Source: Cryptomeria japonica
Taxonomy: Eukaryota > Streptophyta > Pinopsida > Cupressales > Cupressaceae
NCBI RefSeq assembly: GCF_030272615.1
Contig: NC_081408.1
Coordinates: 408,176,889-408,240,888, forward strand
Length of the DNA: 64,000 bases
Direction of reading: 5' to 3'
The notes below the pieces were generated by a model. The model worked only from the letters and a program-made list of their open reading frames with translations, was not told the origin of the DNA and searched no databases. Shown here one piece after another: positions 46,241-55,640 of the stretch (the stretch's first letter is position 1; each line of letters opens with the position of its first letter). The position numbers and the translations under genes are program-made.

Positions 46241-46849
46241 ACAGGAATGGAATTTGCCATGTCTTCTTGCTTTCACTGAATTGAAGAAGAAAGCAGTATT
46301 CTTGTCCCCCGCTTGAAGCCAATCAATACAAGCTTTCTGTTTCCAGTATATTTCCCCCCTAAGCTCCCATTCCTCTAAAGCCTTGACAAACCTACCTTCC
46401 TCCCTAAGAAAGGCTTTAGACAAACCATGCTCTCTAATTTAATTGGTGATGCCATTCAACACTATTTGAGAAGCTTTCTTAGCATAAAAAATGTTCCTGA
46501 AACACTGGCGGTTCCACCATTTAAGCTGAAACTTAAGAAATTGCAACTGCTTGACAAAAGTGTACACAATAGTGCCAAAGGCTGGCCTCCCTTTCCTCCA
46601 CCACTTCGCTACATGAATCTGCAAAGAAGGATCCCATAACCACATAAGCTGGAATTTGAATGAAGGAGAGTGAGTGACCCGAGCAGAAGAAGATACCAAC
46701 TTAATGGGCCAGTGGTCCGACCCTCTCTAGTCAAGAATCTCAGAACATATGGACCACCCCCCACCAACCCAAAAACTAGAAATTAGAAAGCGGTCCAACC
46801 TCTCCGCAATCCAATACTCCCCTACCCTCCTGTTGTTCCAAGTGAACAA
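46241..46849 (-). pseudogene. LINE ORF2 linker and endonuclease end
   Basis: Contains the endonuclease terminus AERLDRFLISSFW (just right), RGSDHWPIKLVSSS (catalytic SDH motif, about 46700) and the linker RQCFRNIFYAKK, GRFVKALEEWELRGEIYWKQK, WLQAGDKNTAFFFNSVKARR that precedes RT in plant LINEs. One TAG precedes RGSDH. Confidence 0.8.
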
Positions 46850-47327
46850 ACCATTACCAGACTTAATGTCAACAAGATGCAAAGATGATATACTATCCCA
46901 AAAAAGGAAAGAAGAAGGTTCCAATCGCATAAAACTACCCTTCTTCTCACTCAACTCTAGGATGGCATTGAAATCATCTGCCATAATCCAAGGATGAAAA
47001 GGGAACAACCTTCACATAAAAGAAATATGAGACCATAAGTTTTGCTTACCTTGAAGACCACTGGGGGCATAAATGTTAGTAAAAAAGATATATTCCCTAG
47101 TCTCAAGACTAGAAGCAACCCCGGATAACAAAGATCTAGAGGGAACCCACCAAATAGGACAAATCCTCAATGGGTTCCAAAGACATTCCACCCCTCCAGA
47201 GGAGCCAAATGCCCCAATACACTGACACTGGCTTCTCCCCCATAGCTTTGGCACCAAATCCAACATACTTTCCACATAAAGTTTTGTTTCCTGCAAGAAA
47301 AGGACATCAGGAGAATGACTCCTTATC
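46850..47327 (-). repeat. LINE endonuclease segment, left duplicate (478 bp)
   Basis: Matches 52644-53120 with roughly 4 percent differences by eye. It encodes QETKLYVESMLDLVPKLWGRSQCQCIG and PWIMADDFNAILELSEKKG (normally GDFNA). The right edge at 47327 ('ccttatc') is the same sequence position as 53120 in the other copy. Confidence 0.9.
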
Positions 47328-49587
47328 TGTTAGGATTCCCAAAGATACTGAGAGGGGGGGTGGGTGAATCAGTATCTTGTCGATTAATGGATTTTCTCGA
47401 CTTATTAAATGAATTGCATCTCAAAACAGTATACCGATAAACCAGAATTAATGCTGTAAATAAGAACAACAACCACAACATAGAAAGCACACCATAACAC
47501 AATATTTTTAACGAAGAAACCCGGTGTGGGAAAAACCTCGGTGGGATTTGTGACCCACAATATTCACTCACTGGGCAATAAGTGAATATTACTGATACAA
47601 TAGGGGCCTGCACATGCAGGAAGGCCAACTGCCTAAAGCTCACTACTTAAATACAAAAGAGAAGTCTCACTGACTTACAAAAGTGGATTATATAAATCCA
47701 ATATCGTGTACTGCTTTGGATCAGCATCTGCTATGCCAGGTTCAGTACCGGTTTAAGCTCATATAACTTCCAAAACCTTATTCCAAACTCTTCCTTAATA
47801 TTCACATCTTAGTTCTGCAATAATCTAACCATATCCACATATATCCTAAATGATTTACAAGAGCTCATACTTATATGGGTCATATTACAACTTGCCTTGT
47901 CAGCTTACAAAAAGATTTTAGAAATAAATACAAAATACAATAAACAAAATCTTGTTGGCCAGGGTGTCGGTGAACATCTTTGCCGGTGCCGGTGTCTGCC
48001 AGTGCCATAGGATTGTAAGGTTGCCATCAATGACAATACCTTGTGTATGCGGGAAAAGTGGGTCAATATAATTAAATATGTGAAAATATTACTAATACTA
48101 GTCCACACACACACACAGGACTTCTTGATGCAAGCTATGGAGTAACGTAGTGTTACTCAGCTTCCCAAGGAGGGTCCCATGGTTCTCTATGTCACAATGT
48201 CCCTCAAACCAATGTTTTTGCTCTCAGATCATTGAGCAAAATGGTTTAGGGATGGCAAATATGAGAACGAGAGATGCTTTTGATTGATTTAGTATGAAAT
48301 AGATATGAAGCTATGTATGATGCTAAAATGCAATAAACTAAATGATAAGATGACAGGGTTAGTATGAATACTATCCTAGCATACTATATTTAGTCTATGA
48401 TTGAACTAAAATGATAAAGAAAGTAATCTAAGCACGCATATTAGTCTAATTTATGATCTAAAAGAGGCTAAATGATGAGCATATATGGAATGAAAGCTTG
48501 AAAGAATTTGAGCATAAGTGTGATGCTTCAAATTTGAAAGATGATTGTTAAGAATGGAGGAATGAGGGCTCTATTTATAGCATAAACAGGGCAATGGATG
48601 GTCAGGATTGAAAGGTTTAATCAAGGGCTAGGTTTGAAAGTTGGGGATCCATGTGCACGATTTGCACCAATGGCATGGTGACAAGTGTCAACATAGGATT
48701 GGGTTGAGAGAAGAGGTTGGAGGCATTAAAGGCCTGAGAAGACCTCATGGTTATCTAAAGGCTAAAGGTCAAGTCTAAGTTAGGATTACCCACTGGATTA
48801 GGAGTTAATCCAAGGATAAACCTTTGTGCAAATGATTAAGAGATAATCATGGTCAAAGCATTAATGGCCTGATGAGACCCTTGGGTTGGGTAGAGGTTGA
48901 GTCAAAACAAATGTTTTAACCATGTGGGAGGGTTTGAATTAACCATTAATGGTTATTGGAGACTTTAGGGATTAAGTGGTTGAAGGTTGGAAGCCTTTAA
49001 TGGTTTTCAAAGACTTTAAGGGTTTTAGTGGTTGAAGGTTGAAAACCTTTAATGGTTATCAAAGACTTTAAGGTTTTTGAGAAGTGACTTCCCTTTGCTT
49101 AGGGATGTGACAAAGTTTAGAGGAGGGGTTAGGTTAATTAGAAGCAATTAGAAGATTCTAGAAGGGGTTAGAAAGGGATTTAGGAAGGCAAGTGGGAGAT
49201 GTAGGATTTTGCAAGTGGATGGAGGGATAATAGGATTTAATTGAATTAAATGATTTTCATTCAATTTGGTTGCAATTTGGAGGAATTAAATAAATTAGAT
49301 TTATTCAATTTGGGATAACTATTTAATTAAATTTGAATTTAATTAAAAGTGGCTAGGGGGATTTAATTGAATAAAATGATTTATTCATTAAATGGGTATA
49401 GTGAATTTAATTTAAATAAATTGAGTAATTTACTTAATTAAATAGAGGAATGTGGATAATTTAATTAAATTGGATTTAATCAAATAGAGAAATGAACATA
49501 AAATATTCATTTAGGAATATGGTCATTTTTATACGTCTACACCTTGAATCACCTACAATTTCTTATTGGAGTGTGTATTTGCCAACA
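47328..49587 (-). mobile_element. 3' LTR of element C, split by solo LTR S
   Basis: TGTTAGGATTCCC at 47328 to CCAACA at 49587. Subtracting S and one TSD copy leaves 757 bp. The last 41 bp (49547-49587, 'aatcacctacaattt...gccaaca') are absent from the right LTR. Confidence 0.85.
48044..49541 (-). mobile_element. Solo LTR S (1498 bp)
   Basis: Plus strand TGTATGCGGG ... ACGTCTACA, flanked by perfect 5-bp duplications CCTTG (48039-48043 and 49542-49546). No internal region. Features shared with O's LTR are a TATAAATAGAGCC box on the minus strand near 48568, an AT-rich 'aattaaat' U3 part and a terminal 'gg.catttttata' block, so it derives from a Tat-like Gypsy family in minus orientation. A CA run lies at 48104-48118. 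Confidence 0.88.
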
Positions 49588-49602
49588 ATCTCCCCCTTTG
49601 GC
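49588..49602 (-). other. Polypurine tract of element C
   Basis: Minus strand GCCAAAGGGGGAGAT directly before TGTTGG of the 3' LTR; this is the usual Copia (SIRE-like) junction. A second, near-identical tract (GCCAAAGGGGGAG) is at about 49743-49756, a duplicated tract 150 bp upstream in element sense. Confidence 0.8.
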
Positions 49603-49802
49603 ATTGATGGCAACACTCATGAGAAAAAGCCAAAATGTGTATCCAAAATTGTTGTCCAAAAATGTCTTACCAAAACTATCAAAACTGTGTGCTCCCCTTG
49701 AGCTGGTGATCTCTTCTGTCATATCCTTTTTCTCATCTACTACTCCCCCTTTGGCATCAATGACAAAGGTTGTCATTTAATGTCAATTGAGTGTAGTTTC
49801 TA

Positions 49803-51823
49803 TTATGATCCCTGTAACCGGTTGGTTACAATCTGATATAACTCTGCTAAAGCAACATTCAGACTGTTGTAGAATCTTTCATTGTCTTTCAGTGCTTCAA
49901 TCCTCTGAATTGTATCGGTGAGAAAGTGCATTTTCTCTTCCGATGTCTTAAGTCTTGGAACAAGAGCCTCAGAAATCTCTTTTCTCAAAGAGATGAGGAT
50001 ATCCAGTTTAGGACTTAGTCTGCACTTCAGTTCTTTTGCCTTAAACCTTAATCTTTCCTTATCTTTTTCAAGTTTTTCTATTTTTTCTTCAAATTCGGTA
50101 ATTCCTGTTCTACTACCGATATTGAATCCGATGAACCTATCAAGTTGTCAGCAATATCATTGATTTCCTTTTGAGCTATGTTGATCTCTTTATCTATATC
50201 TTTTGTCAAATGTTTGTCTTGCAAGTATCTCTTTTCAGTTTCTTGAAGTCCAAAATTGTCTTGCCTGGTACCGGTAATAAGGTATCCATGTGTTCCTTAT
50301 TTTTCTTGATTGTCTCCTCAAAGAATTTTTCTCTCTTTCTTCATTTTCTCTTTGAACGTCTCCTCATTAATTTGATCAATTGTCAGAAGGTTGCCAGTTA
50401 TGTACTTAGACAATGTGTATAATTGGCTCAATGAATCTTTATTCTCTATATTACACTTAGGTGCTATCATCTTCAAAATTGGTAAAGTGTCATCTATAAC
50501 CTTATATGCTAGTGCATTACAGTCTGTTATTTTCTTGATAGAATCTAGTAATACCTCTGTCACATTGGTTGGTATGAGTTCAGTTATAGAGGTTCCGGAT
50601 GACTATCCAACTACCTTCACAATTTGTAATCTGTCGGTGGTAGTAATACCTTTACTTTCCTCTTTCTTTGGAGGGTCAGCTTGTGTCTACATTTCCACTA
50701 CCAAAGGTTTAGGTTTATCAAATGTAGCTGGTGGCATTGTCTATGTATGTACCTATCAATCCTGTTGCTCTACCTATTTCTCTATGTGTGTCTTTGCCAA
50801 TTTCTTTGTGCTCTCTAATGATGGTTTCTCTGATGGTTCCTTAGTACTATCTACTGCTGGTGACTCACTAGGTTTTTTAGTCACTTTAGTTGCCGGTTTC
50901 TCAGTAGATACATCAGTATGTATACCTGTGGTATCTACCTTTCCTGTATCTATTGTCTGTTCAGTCTGTTGCTTAGTCCCAATCTCAAGGTTTCCAACTA
51001 TATCCTCAATGTTTGTGTCAACTATTGTGTCTTCTACTAGTGGTTCAGTTGCCACATTTATCTTCTCACTTGATTCCTTATCAACCACAATGTGTACTTC
51101 CCATGTGTCGATATTCATTGTGTACAACACCTTAGAATTAGGATTTGTATGTTCATGTGTTGTCTACATACTCTCTATTGCTAGTGGAGTATCAACAGTT
51201 TGTGCCGGTGGAGTATTAGAGGAAGGTAGGGGTAAGTTATCTGTCACCTTTATACTCGTAGGTCCACCTACCTTACCTTTACCTTTGTCTTTTTCCTTTT
51301 GATAGACTTTAAAGGTATTTGGTCTCTTAAGCTCTTCTTGTTTCTCCTTTTGTTGATTTGCAGTAGCCAACTCATTTTTCAAGAAACATTTTTGTCTCAT
51401 GAGTTCAGTTTTATCATGTTCCAAGTGAATCATATCTATTTTTAACATATCATTCTCATGAATGAGTCTTATATTTTTGTTTGCAGCATCATTGATTCTT
51501 CTAGCCAGATCATCTTCACTCTTATTTATGTTTTCAGTGTCTTTACAAAATCTCATGGTCATGTCTTGTATCTCATTTCTGAAAGACATATTCTCTTATT
51601 TCAGTTTTCTTACCAGATTATTAAGAGTTTCTTTTTCATCATCATCACTCTGTATCTTCTCATGAAGTTCTCTTCTTTTGTTCCTAGCAATAGTAAGATT
51701 CTCCTAAAGTCCTTGAATGATTTCCTGTGCAACCTTCAGATCATCCTCAAGTTTCATATTTTTCAACTTTTCAACATCATAATCTGCAAGAGATGTTTCT
51801 ATTTGCTTTCTCAGATTATCCAT
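49803..51823 (-). pseudogene. Unrecognised coiled-coil protein of element C
   Basis: From an ATG at 51821-51823, 60 nt after the primer site, one minus-strand frame runs to about 50318 with only point stops, then shifts frame to end at 49803 (about 670 codons in all). The N-terminal 240 residues are coiled coil (MDNLRKQIETSLADYDVEKL, KNIRLIHENDMLKIDMIHLE, KTELMRQKCFLKNELATANQ), then a Lys/Pro-rich linker, a Thr/Ser/Glu-Lys repeat part (ESTKEPSEKPSLESTKK-like) and a helical C-terminus. No zinc knuckle, RT or protease motif is present. I do not recognise the family. The plus-strand 303-codon ORF at 50391-51302 is a shadow of it. Confidence 0.6.
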
Positions 51824-51879
51824 CTGTACCGGTGTCAGAATCTTCCTCAAGCTGTTAGGATTTTGAAAATAGATGACCA

Positions 51880-51892
51880 GACTCTGATACCA
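51880..51892 (-). other. Primer-binding site of element C (initiator Met)
   Basis: Minus strand TGGTATCAGAGTC, two bases inside the LTR; the first eleven bases match the standard plant initiator-Met primer site. Confidence 0.9.
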
Positions 51893-51894
51893 AT

Positions 51895-52642
51895 TGTTAG
51901 GATTCCCAAAGATACTGAGAGGGGGGGGGGGGGGGGGGGGTGAATCAGTATCTTGTCGGTTAATGGATTTTCTTGACTTATTAAATGAATTGCATCTCAA
52001 AACAGTATACCGGTAAACCAGAATTAATGCAGTAAATAAGAACAACAACCATAGCATAGAAAGCACACCATAACACAATATTTTTAATGAGGAAACCCGG
52101 TGTGGGAAAAACCTTGGTGGGATTTATGACCCACAATATTCGTTCACTGGCCAATAAGTGAATATTACTGATACAATAGGGGCTTGCACATGCAGGAAGG
52201 CCAACTGCCTAAAGCTCACTGCTTAAATACAAAAGAAAAGTCTCACTGACTTACAAAAGTGTATTATACAAATCCAATGTCATGTACTGCTTTGGATCAG
52301 CATCTGCTATGCTAGGTTCAGTACCGGTTTAAGCTCATACAACTTCCAAAACCTTATTCCAAACTCTGCCTTAATATTCGCATCTTAGTTCTGCAATAAT
52401 ATAACCATATCCGCATATATCCTAAATCATTTACAAGAGCTCATACTTATATGAGTCATATTACAACTCACCTTGTCGGGTTACAAAAATATTTTACAAT
52501 TAAATACAAAATACAATATACAAAATCTTGTCGGCCAGGGTGCCGATGAACATCTTTGTCATTGCCGCTGCCGGTGTCTGTGCCTGTGCCGGTGTCTGTC
52601 AGTGCCATAGTATTGTAAGGTTACCATCAATGACAATACCTT
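51895..52642 (-). mobile_element. 5' LTR of element C, missing its outer end
   Basis: Matches the left LTR from TGTTAGGATTCCC through 'gacaatacctt' and then joins LINE sequence at 52643/52644. It includes Copia-type blocks ('aacccggtgtgggaaaaacc') and a short expansion of 'gccggtgtctgt' units (52560-52605). Confidence 0.87.
51921..51940 (+). repeat. 20-nt G run in LTR
   Basis: An uninterrupted run of 20 G on the plus strand; the other LTR has only 'ggggggg tggg' at the same place. Such runs are prone to slippage and assembly error. Confidence 0.9.
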
Positions 52643-52643
52643 C

Positions 52644-53188
52644 ACCATTACCAGGCTTAATGTCAACAAGATGAAAAGATGATATACTATCCCAAAAAAG
52701 GAAAGAAGAAGGTTCCAATCGCATAACACCACCCTTATTCTCACTCAACTCTAGGATGGTATTGAAATCACTCGCCATAATCCAAGGATGAAAAGGGAAC
52801 AACCTTCGCATAAAAGAAATATGAGACCATAAGTTCTGCTTACCTTAAGATCAGTGGGGGCATAAATGTTAGTAAAAAAGATATATTCCCTAGTCTAAAG
52901 ACTAGAGGCAACCCCGGATAACAAAGATCTAGAGGGAACCCACCAAATAGGACAAATCCTCAAGGGGTTCCAAAGACATGCCACCCCTCCAGAGGAGCCA
53001 ACTTCCCCAATACACTGACACTGGCTTCTCCCCCATAGCTTTGGCACCAAATCCAACATACTTTCCACAGAAAGTTTTGTTTCCTCCAAGAAAAGGACAT
53101 CAGTACAATGACTCCTTATCAACTCCCGAATAAATTTTCGTCTAGGGCCACTATTCAAGCCCCTCACATTCCATGACAACACAATCAT
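52644..53188 (-). pseudogene. LINE endonuclease N-terminal part, including right duplicate
   Basis: Starts MIVLSWNVRGLNSGPRRKF at 53188, the typical start of the plant LINE apurinic-type endonuclease, then LFLEETKLSVESMLDLVPKLWG (catalytic Glu), SSGGVACLWNPL. 52644-53120 duplicates 46850-47327. A TAG follows GVASSL. The endonuclease nicks target DNA. Confidence 0.88.
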
Positions 53189-53189
53189 T

Positions 53190-54870
53190 TTGGGGGATTG
53201 GAAAAATGAGAATCCAGAGTCTTTACTGACCCTGACTCAACCAAATTCTCCCCCATCAATTTGATCTTATCCAAATCCTTCTTTCTGCCAACCTTCAAAA
53301 TCTTCCTCGTTGTTCCTTTCTTAATGTCCACCTGATGAAGACCCGAATGTAAGGCAATCTTGTTACTTTTGACCCCAGTAGGTTCCAATTTTTGAGCTGC
53401 AAGAGAACCATCCCCCCCAACCAAGTTCACTTCAATGCAAGAAATGGGCCCCAATTGAGCCACTACTATTGATCCATCTCCATTTACTGACTCCCAACTA
53501 CTTCCAGAGCCTGAGTAGAGTCCCAATTCATACTATCAAGGACCAACCCTGATGCACCCTAATCCAAAGGAATTTACCCTGGGTTCACCTCCTGTTGGGT
53601 AAGGTTGTCCAAGGCTTCAAATCTATTAAAGATATCCTCCTCCTGTCTCTCCTATAGGGGCCTCCTTTGTCCCCAATTCCTATTCTTTGTCTTAACTGGG
53701 ACAAAACCATCAACACTCATAACTTCATCAAACATAGCAGCTTTTCCTTTGTTAGCCCCATCTATGTTACGGGTCAACTGTTGAGGTTGGTGCACCACTG
53801 GTTTATACCTATGACACTTATGCTACAAATGACCATATTCATGACACAAATGACACCGAAATGGTAAAGTCTCATTATCCAACTGCTGAACGCAAGAATA
53901 AGAACCCGCACACATATCTATAGCATTTGGTAGGGGCTTACTAAGATCAATTTCAATACAGATATGAGCGAAAGTCATTACCTTTCTCCCCAAGATTTGC
54001 GTTGAGGATCCAACTGGCCTCCCAAGCACTGAAGCGAGCATCCACAACACATCCTCTCGACAATATTCCACCAGAAAATGCGGTAAACAAACCCACACTA
54101 GGGCCCTATTCAGGAGTTCCTTTGAAGGGTTAAACCACGCATGCCAAGGTTTGATGAACAACCCCACTTGGTTGTAAAAATACGACCTTCCTTCAAAGAC
54201 CCTATTGTGATCCTCCATGGAGTTGAATGTAACCATGAAGTAGTTGTTTGTCGGCAACATAATCTCCATTTCCCCTTCCGGTGCCCAAGTCCTCTGAGCC
54301 CAGTTCTCCAAAAACTACAGAGATACTCTCATCCCCCAAAAAATTGCAATATAATGAGTGTTTTGAAAAGTATTCAACATCTTCAGCTATCATCTCCGGT
54401 GGAATAACCAACCTCAGCCTCTCACTGCACCTCTCCAGACAACCACTAATCTTCATAATTCGAGAGCCAACAACACTACCAAACCCCAAATTTGAGGCAA
54501 AAAGGTTATTATCAAAGGTCTTGACATTTTGGGATGGTGATTTTAAACCCACCACAACACAGAAATCCATGTCGAGAGATTCCTTTGATGTCTCTCCACC
54601 AATACTAGACATAGCACCTCGTGAAAATCCCACACCCCAAAAAGAAATGAGCAAGGTCTCCATACAGCCCAGCAAGGTACCAAACACCCCCCTTCCAAGG
54701 TCCACCACGGGGCAAATTGGACCCTCACCACCCTTCCCCGCAAGTAGACTATGAATCCGCAAGAAGTCCCGAGCCCCTACCACACACAACACCAACCCAC
54801 CTCCCGTAGCCACCAAACATCCACCAGCACCCCCAACCCCAAGGTCAGCCCCTCCTTGCATCAACACTCA
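53190..54870 (-). pseudogene. LINE ORF1 (DUF4283-type, zinc knuckle)
   Basis: RNA-binding ORF1. Two frames: 54867-54202 (Gly-rich start, then RLVIPPEMIAEDVEYFSKHS, YCNFLG) and 54311-53823 (YFMVTFNSMEDHNRVFEG, FYNQVGLFIKPWHAWFNP, RALVWVCLPHFLVEYC, ASVLGRPVGSS, then FRCHLCHEYGHL followed by a TAG and HKC). The C-x2-C-x4-H-x4-C knuckle is thus complete apart from the inserted stop. A frameshift joins the frames near 54300. The C-terminal 200 residues are polar and decayed. Upstream, 54871-54980 is the 5' untranslated part. Confidence 0.85.
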
Positions 54871-54980
54871 CCTCCCTCCCACCTACGTACCAGCACACAG
54901 ACACCTCCCATGAGCTAGGGCTTCGATGCCTTAGCCCGAGCACAAAAAACCTTCGTGCACGGCTTCATCCGATCTTTCAT

Positions 54981-54998
54981 CATGAAATAAATGTGATT
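54981..54998. repeat. Right LINE target-site duplication
   Basis: CATGAAATAAATGTGATT, identical to 42976-42993. Element E sequence resumes to its right. Confidence 0.95.
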
Positions 54999-55640
54999 CA
55001 AAGGTTGGTGCATGTAACATATTATGCAACATGCAATTTAAACATGATGGACATTGGTCTTGTTGCAAGTCCATTCCATTGGAATTTTGTATAATGGTGA
55101 CAATAATTTTATCCTCATCTTTAATATTTGTCATTGGGATTTGTTCAAAGGTCATGAGTGTTAGGAGGGAGTATTGGTCATCACCTTCCAAATTTGATCT
55201 AACAGGTTGTTCCAAATTGACATAGGATTGTGTAGGTGGATAAAGGACCAATTTATTTGTTATATTTTCATTGTAAATAACCATATTGCCAAACCTACAT
55301 CAAATAAATTTATTTTCTATGGATAATAATGGTCATCCTAGGATTAATGGGTATACACCGATGTTGGCCTTAGGATACAAAACCATTGAGTTGGTTGGGT
55401 ATTCCCATAAGTCAAGTGTGATGACTAGATATTCAATCATCCCTTCTAGTTTAATTATTGACCTGTCTACCAATTGTAAGACTACAAGTGTATACCTTAA
55501 ATCCATTAGTTGAATAGTTTTCCATGTCTCTCTAGTCACCACATTTATTGTTTCTCCAAGATCAATCAAAGTGTTCTTGATAAGTGTTCCATTAATCTAT
55601 GCATCTAACACAGGGCTACCAGGGTTTGAATGTTTTGGGA
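54999..55640 (-). pseudogene. pol: Aspartic protease and spacer of Gypsy element E
   Basis: Minus-strand MIDLGETINVVTRETWKTIQ (D-L-G active site), LVVLQLVDRSIIKLEGMIEY, LDLWEYPTNSMVLYPKAN and VYPLILG match the retrotransposon protease pattern (DLGASIN ... LQLADRS ... PLILGRP). It is followed by an acidic spacer (ESNLEGDDQYSLLTLMTFEQ-like, 55284-54999) that leads, across the LINE, to RT at 42975. Confidence 0.72.

Larger units (their letters stand above)
47328..52642 (-). mobile_element. Non-autonomous Copia-like element C in the LINE
   Basis: Two LTRs of about 750 bp flank only 2.3 kb of internal DNA. The initiator-Met primer site (51880-51892) fixes the minus orientation and the polypurine tract lies at the left LTR. 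There is no gag, protease, integrase or RT; a coiled-coil ORF fills the interior. LTRs differ by about 4-5 percent by eye. Its right LTR lacks the outer 42 bp, and its flanks show a 478-bp LINE duplication instead of a 5-bp target duplication. A solo LTR interrupts its left LTR. Confidence 0.85.
42994..54980 (-). mobile_element. L1-type LINE with RNase H, hosting element C
   Basis: A minus-strand non-LTR retrotransposon with perfect 18-bp target duplications. In its sense: ORF1 (54870-53190), endonuclease (53188 onward), RT, zinc-finger region, RNase H and a short A-rich tail (plus strand 'ttttttatt' near 43004). Element C and a 478-bp LINE duplication interrupt the endonuclease. Without C and the duplicate the LINE is about 6.2 kb, a normal size. 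All ORFs contain stops. Confidence 0.92.

Noticed and set aside
50391-51302. 303-codon plus-strand ORF
   Set aside because: It is antisense to the coiled-coil frame of element C, is rich in Ser/Val/Cys/Phe as expected of a complementary frame, and has no recognisable domain.
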